44,621 bases of DNA, from positions 1 to 44,621 of the forward strand of contig ASZN01000020.1 of the NCBI GenBank assembly GCA_000406005.1, written 5' to 3'. The notes beneath the pieces are model-generated. The model was given only the letters and a program-made list of their open reading frames with translations. It was not told where the DNA came from and did no database searches. A program made the translations under genes and the position numbers. The stretch is from Candidatus Poribacteria bacterium WGA-3G. Its GTDB lineage: Bacteria > Poribacteria > WGA-4E > WGA-3G. Below, piece by piece: positions 24,452-33,017 of this stretch. Every line of letters begins with the position of its first letter. The first letter of the stretch is position 1.

Positions 24452-25825
24452 ATGAGAAGTCGTTTAGCGTTTTCAATCGTTTCGTGTTCGCTATTTCTGA
24501 GTGTTGCGTTATTAACCGTATGTGCAGTTAATTCTTTGGCGAATGACACTTTGGAAACTGCCGATGATATTAATGTGGATTCTACGTATGTCTACAAAAT
24601 TGATCCTGTAGACGACCAAGATTGGCTTCGTATCGAGATTCAAACTGCTGGATTATTTGAAGTTTGGTCGGAAGGCGGTCTTGACCTATATGTGAACTTA
24701 TATGATAGCAATGACGAGTTAGTAGATGGAAACGATGACTCTGGTCAAGACTTGAATTTTTCACTTGAGATTGCTTTGAGTGCTGGAACATATTATATTC
24801 AAGTAAGATCGCTCTTCGGTGGAACTGGAGAGTATACACTAAAAACTAGGCATGTGCCCGGTGGTCATCTACCCCAAGCCGATGATCCAGAAGATCCAAA
24901 CGGTTCATGGGAAAAAGCGGCTGACTTCGCCCTTAACAGCGCAGATGATAACTGGCAGATAAATCCTGTTGAGGACGTAGATTGGCTTCGTGTCGAAGTT
25001 GTAGATATCGGATTTCTAGAAATCTATAGTAGAAGTACAGTTGATACCTATGCGCTTCTAACTAATAGCGATCAGGAAATCCTTATCAGCGATGACGACT
25101 CGGGGTATTCTCTTGATTTTCGCATAGGATTTTATGTCGATCCAGGAATATACTATGTTGCAATTCAAGGGTATTCCACAGGACAGTATACTGTTCATGT
25201 AGAATTTACACCTGGTCCGCGCAACCCCAGAGATGTTAACTACGACGGCGTTATTGATGTAAATGATCTGATACTGGTTGCTTCTAATTTCGGTAAAGAA
25301 ACATCGTCGGGAGATGTTAATGACGATGGAATTGTTGACCGGGAAGATATTTCACTTGTCTTAGATGCACTTGAGGCTAATGAGGCAGATTCTACACCGG
25401 GCGCACCTTTGTTTGAAAATAAGTCACCAATTACTGAAAGGCTTAAGCAATGGATTAATTACGCAAATAGGGATGATGCTATCGTTCTTGAACAGTTGTT
25501 AGAAACACTACTGAGTCAAGAGGTTGCCCCGTCAGAAACTGCGCTTCTGGCGAACTATCCAAATCCGTTTAACCCTGAAACTTGGATTCCATATCGTCTT
25601 TCAGTGCCTACAGATGTAACCATAACGATTTATACCGCCAATGGTAGAGTTGTTCGCACTTTAGCGATTGGGTATCAACTACCAGGTATATACGAAACTC
25701 AACAGCGTGCGGCATACTGGGACGGCAGGAATTCACTCGGTGAACCTGTCGCAAGCGGTGTCTATTTCTATTCACTCACCGCAGGCGACTTCATCGCAAC
25801 GCGCAAGATGTTGATACAGAAGTAA
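24452..25825 (+). CDS. secreted PPC-domain/dockerin protein with PNPFNP C-terminal sorting-like domain
   Basis: 457 residues. Signal peptide FSIVSCSLFLSVALLTVCAVNSLA. Two PPC (pre-peptidase C-terminal-like) beta domains follow (residues about 35-135 and 150-260; both contain VDDQDWLRIEI / VEDVDWLRVEV and AGTYYIQV / PGIYYVAI). Next is a dockerin-like pair of calcium loops (DVNYDGVIDVNDLILVASNFG and DVNDDGIVDREDISLVLDAL, about 270-312). The C-terminal 100 residues are ANYPNPFNPETWIPYRL...GVYFYSLTAGDFIATRKMLIQK, resembling FlgD-like/type-A sorting domains and typical of Poribacteria. Probably exported, processed at the C-terminus and surface-bound or released. ATG after GGAG. Confidence 0.88.
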   Translation: MRSRLAFSIVSCSLFLSVALLTVCAVNSLANDTLETADDINVDSTYVYKIDPVDDQDWLRIEIQTAGLFEVWSEGGLDLYVNLYDSNDELVDGNDDSGQDLNFSLEIALSAGTYYIQVRSLFGGTGEYTLKTRHVPGGHLPQADDPEDPNGSWEKAADFALNSADDNWQINPVEDVDWLRVEVVDIGFLEIYSRSTVDTYALLTNSDQEILISDDDSGYSLDFRIGFYVDPGIYYVAIQGYSTGQYTVHVEFTPGPRNPRDVNYDGVIDVNDLILVASNFGKETSSGDVNDDGIVDREDISLVLDALEANEADSTPGAPLFENKSPITERLKQWINYANRDDAIVLEQLLETLLSQEVAPSETALLANYPNPFNPETWIPYRLSVPTDVTITIYTANGRVVRTLAIGYQLPGIYETQQRAAYWDGRNSLGEPVASGVYFYSLTAGDFIATRKMLIQK

Positions 25826-25859
25826 AGAATTGGGAAGAATGGAAGCAAGAGAAAACTGG

Positions 25860-25881
25860 AAGAATGGGGATGCCCATTCTT
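25860..25881 (+). terminator. hairpin downstream of the PPC/dockerin gene
   Basis: AAGAATGGG / CCCATTCTT with a GATG loop, inside a longer imperfect inverted repeat (ACTGGAAG ... CTTCCAGT), 35 bases after the stop. The T-run is short (TTT), so efficiency is uncertain. Confidence 0.5.
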
Positions 25882-26043
25882 TCATTCCGGTACTTCCAGT
25901 CTTCCTGTTTCATGAAGTGCTACCGTTCACACGACGATACGAGTGCCTAAGCAATTACTGAATCTACTATAATCGCAGGTTGTTGTCTGTTGATGTCGGC
26001 AGAAGTCTGGGGACAACTAAACTTTTTTTTAGGAGAAAATCAC

Positions 26044-26733
26044 ATGATTTTTAAAAAATTGTTGGTAATTTCACTGCTTTTTCTCATTTCCACATTGCTC
26101 GTGTATGCAGAAAAACATGTGGAAGAGGCCGAACCCGCTCCTGCAGAAGTGTCCGATGCACAGGAGGCGGACACCTCAGACGCAACTGCGAAGACATCGC
26201 GCCCCAAGATCGGGATTCACGGCGTCGGGTTCACCCCGATTGGAGAGTTCTCGGACAGCGCGGACTCTACCCTTGGTTTCTCGGCGGGTTATCGGTATTT
26301 CCTGGACAAGAAAGAATTCATAGCACTATACGCCGGATTCGGGGCCACTAACTACGCCAGTGAATCGGAGAAATTCTTAGGTTTTGAATGGACAACTGCT
26401 ACCAATATGTTTTTCCTTGAGGTGGGTCCGCAGATCCACCTCGGCAGTGGACCGGTCGTGCCATATATCTACGTAGGTGTCGGATTTACCCGCTTTTCCA
26501 CAACCACAACCCTTAACCTCAATGATGAGGAAATTGATAGCGAGACCCATGCCTCAGACTACAATCCTGCATTTTCCGTCGGCGCGGGATGCTATATCCG
26601 CGTCTCTAAGCACTACTACTTGGACGCGGGTGTCACCTACCAGCACAACGGAACGATGACGCGTCTCATTGACGATGAAGAAATCACCAGCGAAGCCAAC
26701 GTGGTGCGCTTCCACGTGGGAGTGTCATTCTAA
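26044..26733 (+). CDS. probable outer-membrane beta-barrel protein
   Basis: 229 residues. Signal peptide FKKLLVISLLFLISTLLVYA followed by an acidic linker (EEAEPAPAEVSDAQEADTSD). The barrel-like part has alternating strands: KIGIHGVGFTPIGEF, LGFSAGYRYFL, FIALYAGFGATNY, FFLEVGPQIHLG, PYIYVGVGFTRFS, FSVGAGCYIRVS, HYYLDAGVTYQHN, and the terminal VVRFHVGVSF ending in Phe, as BAM-dependent outer-membrane proteins do. It most resembles small OMP-b-barrel/OmpW-like proteins, and the substrate is unknown. ATG 26044 is used because AGGAGAAAATCAC precedes it; an upstream frame start at 25990 has none. It implies a diderm envelope. Confidence 0.7.
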   Translation: MIFKKLLVISLLFLISTLLVYAEKHVEEAEPAPAEVSDAQEADTSDATAKTSRPKIGIHGVGFTPIGEFSDSADSTLGFSAGYRYFLDKKEFIALYAGFGATNYASESEKFLGFEWTTATNMFFLEVGPQIHLGSGPVVPYIYVGVGFTRFSTTTTLNLNDEEIDSETHASDYNPAFSVGAGCYIRVSKHYYLDAGVTYQHNGTMTRLIDDEEITSEANVVRFHVGVSF

Positions 26734-26838
26734 GGATAACAGACGCTGTAATGTTCCAAGCTATCCTTCGGTAATCTCACTGTCCGCTGCCACTGTTGGC
26801 AGTGGACACGTCGAATAATCTTTGACAGGAAAAGGAAA

Positions 26839-27291
26839 ATGACAAATTTATTCTTGCGGTTGAGTGTCCTTTGTGCAGTTCTAATTATCGGAGCCACCAG
26901 TTGCGGTCTCGATGAGGATAATGAGTGGAGCGGTACATGGACCATTGAAAAAATTGATGGTGTTAATTTTGAAGTCACTGATGCATTTGCTGAGATACTC
27001 GATATTTCTGTTGAGAGGTCCTTGACCTTTGATAACGATGGAACGTGGGACGCGGAAATCACGACAGAAGGATGGGGAGAGTCCGTGACAGATAGTGCTA
27101 CAGGCGATTACTCCTTAGACGGTTCCAACTATGCAATGTCTGGATCTGGCGACATCTTCTTAGCAGTTAAAGATAATGTCAGTTTACTTAAAACAGGCTC
27201 ATTTGAAGATGCCGGTACATGGGTTAGGAAAGGCGATACCCTTACACTCACCCGCAATAATGGGACTGTCATTGTTTTAAAAAGGCAGTGA
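26839..27291 (+). CDS. predicted lipoprotein, lipocalin-like
   Basis: 150 residues. Lipobox-like ...LIIGATSC (Cys22) after a hydrophobic stretch. The mature part starts GLDEDNEWSGTWTIEKIDGVNF, then LTFDNDGTWDAEITTEG, GDYSLDGSNYAMSG and WVRKGDTLTLTRNNGTVIVLKR: the meandering strands of small lipocalin-like domains (WxGxWxIxxxDG followed by FxxDGT). It is probably an envelope lipoprotein; the ligand is unknown. ATG after AGGAAAAGGAAA. Stand-alone gene. Confidence 0.65.
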   Translation: MTNLFLRLSVLCAVLIIGATSCGLDEDNEWSGTWTIEKIDGVNFEVTDAFAEILDISVERSLTFDNDGTWDAEITTEGWGESVTDSATGDYSLDGSNYAMSGSGDIFLAVKDNVSLLKTGSFEDAGTWVRKGDTLTLTRNNGTVIVLKRQ

Positions 27292-27340
27292 AGGTGCCTC
27301 ATCAACGACACCTCTGCTTAGTAGACGAGCGTTCGTAGTA

Positions 27341-27356
27341 GGGCGATTCATCGCCC
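27341..27356. repeat. short hairpin, GGGCGATTC...GCCC type
   Basis: GGGCGA-TTCA-TCGCCC follows GTTCGTAGTA, which resembles the flank of the GTAGGGGCGAGG hairpins. It is a possible diverged member of that family. Confidence 0.45.
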
Positions 27357-27417
27357 GTCCTGACAAAAAGTGCCCAAGTATTTTCCTAATTCACTACAAC
27401 TGGAAAGGGATCAATTG

Positions 27418-28698
27418 ATGATTTCTATAAAAAATCGGCTTTTTCCAAGTTTTTTAATCCTGATATTGGCAGCGTTATGCGTAACGGGTTGTGCCGGCAA
27501 ACACGGCAAACTCATGAAAAGCGCGCAAGCCAATTATCAGGCGAACAATTATGAAGCTGCCTTACGCGATGCCGTGAGTGCCTTGAAACAGAAGCCCAAC
27601 TATGTAGAGGCACAGAATTTCGCACCCATATTTTTTAATGCCGCCGTGGCAGCGGCGCAAGATAGGGTTGGAGCCCTTAAGGCAACCTCGGACAAATTCA
27701 AGTGGGACGAGATTGTTGCAGAATATAAGGGCCTCATTGAAATAAATACCCTTGTGCAGAATTTACCACCCTTGACACACCAGAAAACCAAGCAACCGAT
27801 CACTTTTAAGATACGGGATTATACGCCCCAACTTGGTGAAGCCTCCGAAAAAGCTGCGGAGGTCCACTACCAAGAAGGGATCCGCATCGCCGACTCGTCC
27901 GATGATGTCGAAACGCAGAAACGAGCCGCGAAAGAATTCAAAACGGTTGAAGAATTCGTCCCCGGCTACAAAGATGCCCGAAGCCGCTATGAACAAACCA
28001 GAAGTGCCGGGACTAAACAAATGGCAATTCTGACGTTTCACGGTGAGCGTTTGTTGGGAACAGTCACTGATAATATCACCATCGCTGTGTTGGAAGACGC
28101 AGTAGCACGTGAGTTTCTATCGATTGTTCCACGAGTGGAGCTTGCACACGTCATAGCCGAGCAAGATTTAAGTGGCGCAGAACAGATTGATGCGCAAACG
28201 GTGGCAGATATCGGTAAGGCACTCGGCGTACATGAAATAGTTGTCGTGCAGATTACCGGTCTCATTTATACGCCTCCAAATACCAAAGTCACAAAATCGG
28301 ACCGGCAGAAGACGGAAAGGAAAAAGACCGGGACCAAAAGGTCCGTTGATGAAGATGGAAACGTCAAAACGGAACCTAAGTACACAGATGTGAAGATCAC
28401 TGCCGAGTTCTCACATCATCAACGAGAATCTTCTGTTTCCATTGTCGGTTTCTACGAGATTCTTGACGCACAAACTGCTGAGCTCAAGAAAACTGAGCAC
28501 TTTACCACAAACCATGAATTCAAAGCGGAGTGGGGAAGTTTCACAGGTGACAAGGACGCATTAAAAGCATCTGACAAGCGTCTTTTGGGTAAAGAGCAGC
28601 AGGCACCTGCGGCACCTGCTGAAGCAGTTATGGTGACTGAAGCGTTGAATGAACTGTCTAACGAACTCGCAGAAGCTCTGAAAGCGTATGTGCATTAA
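27418..28698 (+). CDS. lipoprotein with TPR-like N-terminus and CsgG/TolB-like domain
   Basis: 426 residues. Signal and lipobox ILILAALCVTGC. Residues about 30-60 form a TPR-like hairpin (YQANNYEAALRDAVSALKQKPNYVEAQNF). The second half contains ILTFHGERLLGTVTDNITIAVLEDAVAREFLSIVPRVELAHVIAEQDLSG and IGKALGVHEIVVVQITGLIY, close in style to the CsgG/TolB-N domain that probes a gene-regulated outer-membrane complex. A charged insert (KSDRQKTERKKTGTKRSVDEDGN) follows. Start ATG 27418 is chosen at the signal peptide; the open frame runs 16 codons further upstream without a site. Role: envelope assembly or export, inferred. Confidence 0.7.
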   Translation: MISIKNRLFPSFLILILAALCVTGCAGKHGKLMKSAQANYQANNYEAALRDAVSALKQKPNYVEAQNFAPIFFNAAVAAAQDRVGALKATSDKFKWDEIVAEYKGLIEINTLVQNLPPLTHQKTKQPITFKIRDYTPQLGEASEKAAEVHYQEGIRIADSSDDVETQKRAAKEFKTVEEFVPGYKDARSRYEQTRSAGTKQMAILTFHGERLLGTVTDNITIAVLEDAVAREFLSIVPRVELAHVIAEQDLSGAEQIDAQTVADIGKALGVHEIVVVQITGLIYTPPNTKVTKSDRQKTERKKTGTKRSVDEDGNVKTEPKYTDVKITAEFSHHQRESSVSIVGFYEILDAQTAELKKTEHFTTNHEFKAEWGSFTGDKDALKASDKRLLGKEQQAPAAPAEAVMVTEALNELSNELAEALKAYVH

Positions 28699-28855
28699 GT
28701 CTTCCGCGCCAGATGAAGATTAAAAAAATAGGAGTTTTTTATCTTAATCAGATTAATAAGTCCCGCGTTTTCCGATGTCCGATTCGCTTGTTTTTCGCGG
28801 AGTGCTCACATCTTCAGTGAACCTTGCATCATCACTTAAACAAAGGAGTTAAATC

Positions 28856-29200
28856 ATGTACAGAAATTATTTTCACTTAAGCAGTCTCTTACTACTTGCT
28901 ACCCTGTCTACTGTTGGGTGTGCGATGGTAGGAGTAGAGTATGTTGGGGAATTATCATTTTCACCAACCACCACCGTTGATGTGTATTTCTCTGTAGAAG
29001 ATATCGAGAGGGGATATACAATTATGGGACAGGTACTGGGTACCGGTCCATTGGGCTCTAATGACAAGATTCAAGAAAAACTGATCGAGGAGGCGAAACG
29101 TAGAGGCGCAGATGCGGTTGTCATAACAGGGCTGGACACATTGAGCGGAGACAATTCTATGAAAAGCCAGATAAACGCGTTGTCCGTAAAATACAAATAG
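28856..29200 (+). CDS. small lipoprotein A (tandem paralogue)
   Basis: 114 residues. Lipobox LSTVGC (Cys22) after LSSLLLLATLS. The mature part: TTTVDVYFSVEDIERGYTIMGQVLG, then KIQEKLIEEAKRRGADAVVITGLDT. The alpha/beta EEAKRRGADAVV element resembles YbjQ/DUF4156-type small lipoproteins. Strong AAAGGAG before ATG. It is followed 53 bases later by a paralogue (29254), so this is a local duplication. Function unknown. Confidence 0.7.
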   Translation: MYRNYFHLSSLLLLATLSTVGCAMVGVEYVGELSFSPTTTVDVYFSVEDIERGYTIMGQVLGTGPLGSNDKIQEKLIEEAKRRGADAVVITGLDTLSGDNSMKSQINALSVKYK

Positions 29201-29253
29201 TTTCCTATCGGTATTTGGATCCACCATATAACTTCAAACAAAGGAGCAAAACC

Positions 29254-29682
29254 ATGCACAGAGATGTTTTTCACTTAAGCGGTGTCTTTCTACTTGTCAC
29301 CCTATTCGCAGTTGGGTGTACGAGTGTAAATGTAAATTATGTTGGGCACTCATTGGATTCAACCACCACCGTTGATGTCTATATCTCTAAACAAGATATA
29401 GAGAAGCCGTATACCGTTATCGGACATGCAGTGGGTAGCGGGGTACTGGCTTCCGAGGATGAGATGAAAGCAACACTGATCGTGGAAGCGCAACGTAGAG
29501 GCGCAGATGCGATTTTAATAATAGGACCGGACACATCTGAGGCTGTTGTTGAGGAAATTATTATTGAAACAGTTGACGAACTTGTTGAAACAGTTGACGA
29601 ACTTGTTGACGAATATACGGAGGCGAAAGTGAAGGAATGGATGGAGAGCGAATTGAAGGCATCGTTCCTGAAATACAAATAG
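29254..29682 (+). CDS. small lipoprotein B (tandem paralogue with duplicated ETVDELV)
   Basis: 142 residues, paralogous to the preceding gene (VGCTSVNVNYVG, TTTVDVYISKQDIEKPYTVIGHAVG, AQRRGADAILIIGPDT). The C-terminus is extended by a charged helix in which a 21-base unit is duplicated in frame (29566-29586 and 29587-29607), encoding ETVDELV twice, followed by DEYTEAKVKEWMESELK. This may form a coiled coil. Lipobox FAVGC. ATG 29254 follows AAAGGAG. It resembles the 21-base duplication in the coiled coil at 7905. Confidence 0.7.
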   Translation: MHRDVFHLSGVFLLVTLFAVGCTSVNVNYVGHSLDSTTTVDVYISKQDIEKPYTVIGHAVGSGVLASEDEMKATLIVEAQRRGADAILIIGPDTSEAVVEEIIIETVDELVETVDELVDEYTEAKVKEWMESELKASFLKYK

Positions 29683-29690
29683 TTTACCGA

Positions 29691-29810
29691 AATGTGCAGG
29701 GTGAAACTGTGGCAAACGGTGTGTATTTCTATACGCTGACTGTTGGTGATTTCAGCGCAACGCGTAAGATATTGATACAAACTATAAGTAGGGAAGCTCT
29801 GGAAGAATAA
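29691..29810 (+). pseudogene. remnant of PNPFNP C-terminal domain
   Basis: The frame NVQGETVANGVYFYTLTVGD... FSATRKILIQ matches the last third of the C-terminal domain of the PPC/dockerin protein (GVYFYSLTAGDFIATRKMLIQ). It has no start of its own, follows the lipoprotein stop by 8 bases and lacks the PNPFNP part, so it is a decayed 3' end of another secreted-protein gene. Confidence 0.75.
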
Positions 29811-29940
29811 ATTATCTGAATCGCGGAGTATCCGCGATTCAGAATTCTTGTTGAAAATCAAATAAAAAACTTAACATACCACCCCCAAAAATGTCTAAAA
29901 TCTACCATAAATGCCGCTAAAAAACGTCTAATTTATATCA

Positions 29941-30138
29941 GGTCATTCCAAAAAATATATGAATTATTTAATATCATAAGTCCTGATGTAAGAAAGCCTT
30001 AAAACCTTGCCACCATTGGGTTTTCTCCCCTTAAAAAATTTGACAAAAAAGGATTTTACTCTATAATCTACTCAGGTGAATTCGGTCAAAAATTGGCATC
30101 CGGCATTTCGGCACCTGCAGAATATGCCTAAGTTCCGT
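29941..30138 (+). promoter_or_regulatory. promoter/leader element, copy 2 (198 bp, shared with 23678-23875)
   Basis: Same length as copy 1, with TTGACA, 16-base spacer and TATAAT at about 30040-30067. Stem GGCAT/ATGCC in the leader; a TCCG-TTTTTG-CGGA hairpin follows. It drives the broken secreted-protein gene whose GTG is at 30303, about 165 bases downstream. The rest of the gap to 30302 holds the leader and AAGGAG site only. Confidence 0.7.
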
Positions 30139-30361
30139 TTTTGCGGAGATTTTGCTGAAGCACCCGAACAAGTGCGGGAGATAGAACTGAATGCCTCTGC
30201 GATTACCTGAGTTTCAGCTGATGGGATATGTAATCAGTAGCACCCAGTAATAAGGACCAGGGAACAGTCTGCTGGTCAATAACCCTGAAAAGGAGAAATA
30301 CAGTGAAAATCCGTTCAACCTTCCATGTCTTAGTCCTTTTGATGGCAGTGCTAACTTTCAG

Positions 30362-30498
30362 GAGGGTTTTCGTTTAGGTAATGATATGGTGCCACCCTAT
30401 GATTGCGTCCTTAGGCCAATCGTAGGGGTTGGGTTACCCAACCCCTACGCGCACCTCAAAAATTCAGTAAAAACATTATTTGGTTTCCGAAAACCCTC
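30362..30498. mobile_element. 137-bp MITE with 11-bp inverted ends and 8-bp target duplication
   Basis: Ends GAGGGTTTTCG (30362-30372) and CGAAAACCCTC (30488-30498) are perfect inverted repeats. ACTTTCAG flanks it on both sides (30354-30361 and 30499-30506). Inside is the hairpin 30421-30449. No coding capacity. The family cannot be named; an 8-base duplication is shared by several transposase families. Confidence 0.88.
30421..30449. repeat. dispersed hairpin repeat inside the MITE
   Basis: Perfect 13-base stem CGTAGGGGTTGGG / CCCAACCCCTACG, TTA loop. Same GTAGGGG... core as the copies at 7852, 35347 and 40824, linking that family to the inverted-repeat element. Confidence 0.85.
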
Positions 30499-30987
30499 AC
30501 TTTCAGCATGCCCTTTGTCACCTTTGCACAACAAAATTCGGTTGACACCGAAGCCCGAGCCGCTGCAGAAGATGGCTCACGCAAGCACAGCACTTAGACC
30601 GCATAGATACGAGGGTGCAGAGAGGGATTCGCTTCCTTGAGCAACTCCTCGCAGCGTTGATACCAAAAGAAACGACACTCTTGGCGAACTATCCGAACCC
30701 GTTTAACCCAGAGACCTGGATCCCGTATCAGTTGGCAAAACCCGCGGATGTCACGCTGCGCATCTATTCCGTGAATGGCAGCCTTGTTCAGACGTTAGCG
30801 TTAGGGCATCAACCCGCAGGCATCTATCAAAGCCGTGCACATGCGGCATACTGGGATGGCAGAAATGCACAGGGTGAACCTGTAGCGAGTGGTCTCTATT
30901 TCTATACGCTCACAGCAGGCGACTTCACCGCAACGCGCAAGATGTTAATACGGAAGTAGGCATTCCCTGAAACCGAGGAATAACTTT

Positions 30988-32796
30988 ATGAAATTTAAAT
31001 GCTCGTTTTTGATAATACCGATATGGTTGAGCTTTTTGCTCCCAAGCATCGCACAAGAACCGATTAGCCTTGAACATACCGGGCCTGTTAGTGCGTTGGC
31101 ATTTTCACCCGTGGATGCGTCGTTCATCGCGAGTTCAAGTGCAGATGCAGACACGACCATCAAACTCTGGAATTTGCAGAACGACACTGTAAAACATCTT
31201 AAAGGCCACACCGATATTGTTGAGGCTCTCGCTTTTTCGCCCGATGGGCAGCTGCTTGCAAGTTCGGGCGGTGGTCAAACGTTCTTATGGGAGATCCCAC
31301 GCTTGCAAAGGATTGCGACCTTTGGGTATGCTGGACCGGAGATCGCGTTTTCACCCGATGGGCACCTGCTTGCCATCTCCGGTAGCCATGTCAACTTAGT
31401 GGATGTGAAAAATAGGACAGAGATCGCAACACTTGAACACAACGAGTGGGTGTGGGTCGTCGCCTTTTCCCACGATGGAAAGTATCTCGCAACCGACGCT
31501 GGCGTAGCAACGAACGCAAAGGTTTGGGATATCCAGCGAAAACAAATTATAGCGACGCTTGATGGGCATACCAATGATGTCAATTTTGTTACATTTTCTC
31601 CAGACGGCCAGACCCTTGCAAGTTCTTCCTGGGGTGGAGAGATTATTTTATGGGATGTCTCAAATTGGACACCCCTTGGCGCGCTGCCGAGTCATGCGAC
31701 AGCCACCGTCAAATTCTCCCCGAATGGCAAAACGCTTGCGAGTGGCGGGCACGGAGAAGTAACCCTCTGGTCCGTCGAAACTGGCGAATCGATAGCAACG
31801 CTGCGAGGGCATAAGGGATGGGTTCGTGAGGTTGCCTTCTCACCCGACGGCACAACTCTCGCCAGCGGGGGTGAAGGTGGGATTCTCCGTATTCAGAATA
31901 TTGAAACCGCTCTACAGCCCCAGGAACAACGGGGTATCGTTCGGCTCATCTATTTTCTGCCAAGCGACCGCATATCTCAACCCGACATAGACGCGAAACT
32001 GGATAAATTGATAAAGGACGTGCAGCACGTTTATGCCCAACAGATGGAAAGCCAAGGGTTTGACAGGAAAACCTTCACGTTTGAAACCGACGCGAATGGG
32101 AAGGCAGTGGTGCATCATATCAAAGGGAAGTTCAAAGATGCGGATTATCACAAACCCTCGGGGCGCGTCTGGGAAGAAATTAGTGAACAGTTTGACCTAT
32201 CTCGTAACATCTATCTTGCTGCTTTGGATATTAGTACCGAGATTCTTGATGGATTTGCGTCCGGCTATGGAGGCCCCAGAGGCATTTGGGGCGGGACAGT
32301 CCTCATCCCCGCGTCCGGTGGTAGTTTTAACATTGATGTAACAACGCATGAACTTGGACACACCTTCGGATTAGAACACGACTTCCGCAGCAACGCAACT
32401 GCCAAGCGAATCCTTCTATATACTTCCGAACCTATGAGCACCTCTTTCTGTGCTGCTGAATGGTTAGATGCACACCGATACTTTAACCCTTCTATTCGCC
32501 CGACTCTTGATGCCCCGCCACGAATTGAAATGCTGCCCCCGCGTACCGTGCCACCCAACGCGATCCGCTTTCGGTTTAAGGTTACCGATACTGATGGATT
32601 ACATCAAGTCCAGTTTTTGACACCCGAAGTGGATTATACGGGGAGCCTGCTCGCTTGCAAACGATTAGACGGGGTCACAAGCAGCACTGTTGAATTCGTC
32701 ACCACCGAATTAACACCGAAAAATGAAACTGTATTTCTGAAGGTGATGGATGTCCATGGCAACTACAAGTCATCACAGCAGTTTCCGCTGGAATAG
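30988..32796 (+). CDS. secreted WD40-propeller/metzincin metalloprotease fusion
   Basis: 602 residues. Signal peptide IIPIWLSFLLPSIA. Residues about 30-310 are six to seven WD40 repeats (VSALAFSPVDASFIASSSADADTTIKLWNL, VEALAFSPDGQLLASSGGG, VREVAFSPDGTTLASGGEGG). Residues 454-464 are HELGHTFGLEH, the full metzincin zinc motif HExxHxxGxxH, with a Met-turn at EPMST (Met483) and a downstream Ig-like tail (PRTVPPNAIRFRFKVTDTDGLHQVQF). It is closest in style to pappalysin/M43-type secreted proteases. The propeller may present substrate. ATG follows ACCGAGGAATAACTTT. No PNPFNP or KLTTTWG tail. Confidence 0.85.
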   Translation: MKFKCSFLIIPIWLSFLLPSIAQEPISLEHTGPVSALAFSPVDASFIASSSADADTTIKLWNLQNDTVKHLKGHTDIVEALAFSPDGQLLASSGGGQTFLWEIPRLQRIATFGYAGPEIAFSPDGHLLAISGSHVNLVDVKNRTEIATLEHNEWVWVVAFSHDGKYLATDAGVATNAKVWDIQRKQIIATLDGHTNDVNFVTFSPDGQTLASSSWGGEIILWDVSNWTPLGALPSHATATVKFSPNGKTLASGGHGEVTLWSVETGESIATLRGHKGWVREVAFSPDGTTLASGGEGGILRIQNIETALQPQEQRGIVRLIYFLPSDRISQPDIDAKLDKLIKDVQHVYAQQMESQGFDRKTFTFETDANGKAVVHHIKGKFKDADYHKPSGRVWEEISEQFDLSRNIYLAALDISTEILDGFASGYGGPRGIWGGTVLIPASGGSFNIDVTTHELGHTFGLEHDFRSNATAKRILLYTSEPMSTSFCAAEWLDAHRYFNPSIRPTLDAPPRIEMLPPRTVPPNAIRFRFKVTDTDGLHQVQFLTPEVDYTGSLLACKRLDGVTSSTVEFVTTELTPKNETVFLKVMDVHGNYKSSQQFPLE

Positions 32797-33017
32797 ATTA
32801 GCTTTGGCGTGTGAGTAACGGCACAGTCAGCCAACTACCGTGCAGTCAAGCACGGGGAAATCTAAATGCCCACGTTAATTGTTTGATGATTAGATTTTTG
32901 CATGGTATACTCTTAAATGGATTAGTGGTTTTGGCATGCCTGCCACAATTAAGCACAAGCAGAGGAAGTGCACTATAGAACGCATTCACGCGAATATTTC
33001 GGATCAGTTTAAGACCC

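Larger units (their letters stand above)
30303..30959 (+). pseudogene. broken secreted protein with PNPFNP C-terminal domain
   Basis: GTG 30303 after AAGGAG begins MKIRSTFHVLVLLMAVLTF, a signal peptide cut off by the element at 30362-30498. Without the element and one 8-base duplication the frame continues SMPFVTFAQQNSVDTEARAAAEDG, restoring a signal peptide with an A-QQ cleavage site, then meets a stop at the end of KHST. A further frameshift leads to the C-terminal domain (30651-30959): LLANYPNPFNPETWIPYQL ... ASGLYFYTLTAGDFTATRKMLIRK. The centre of the original protein is missing. So there were at least two lesions: an insertion and an internal deletion/frameshift. Confidence 0.8.

Noticed and set aside
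30386..30640. 84-codon frame across the broken secreted-protein gene
   Set aside because: It runs through the MITE and its hairpin; the real history is the interrupted signal peptide frame.
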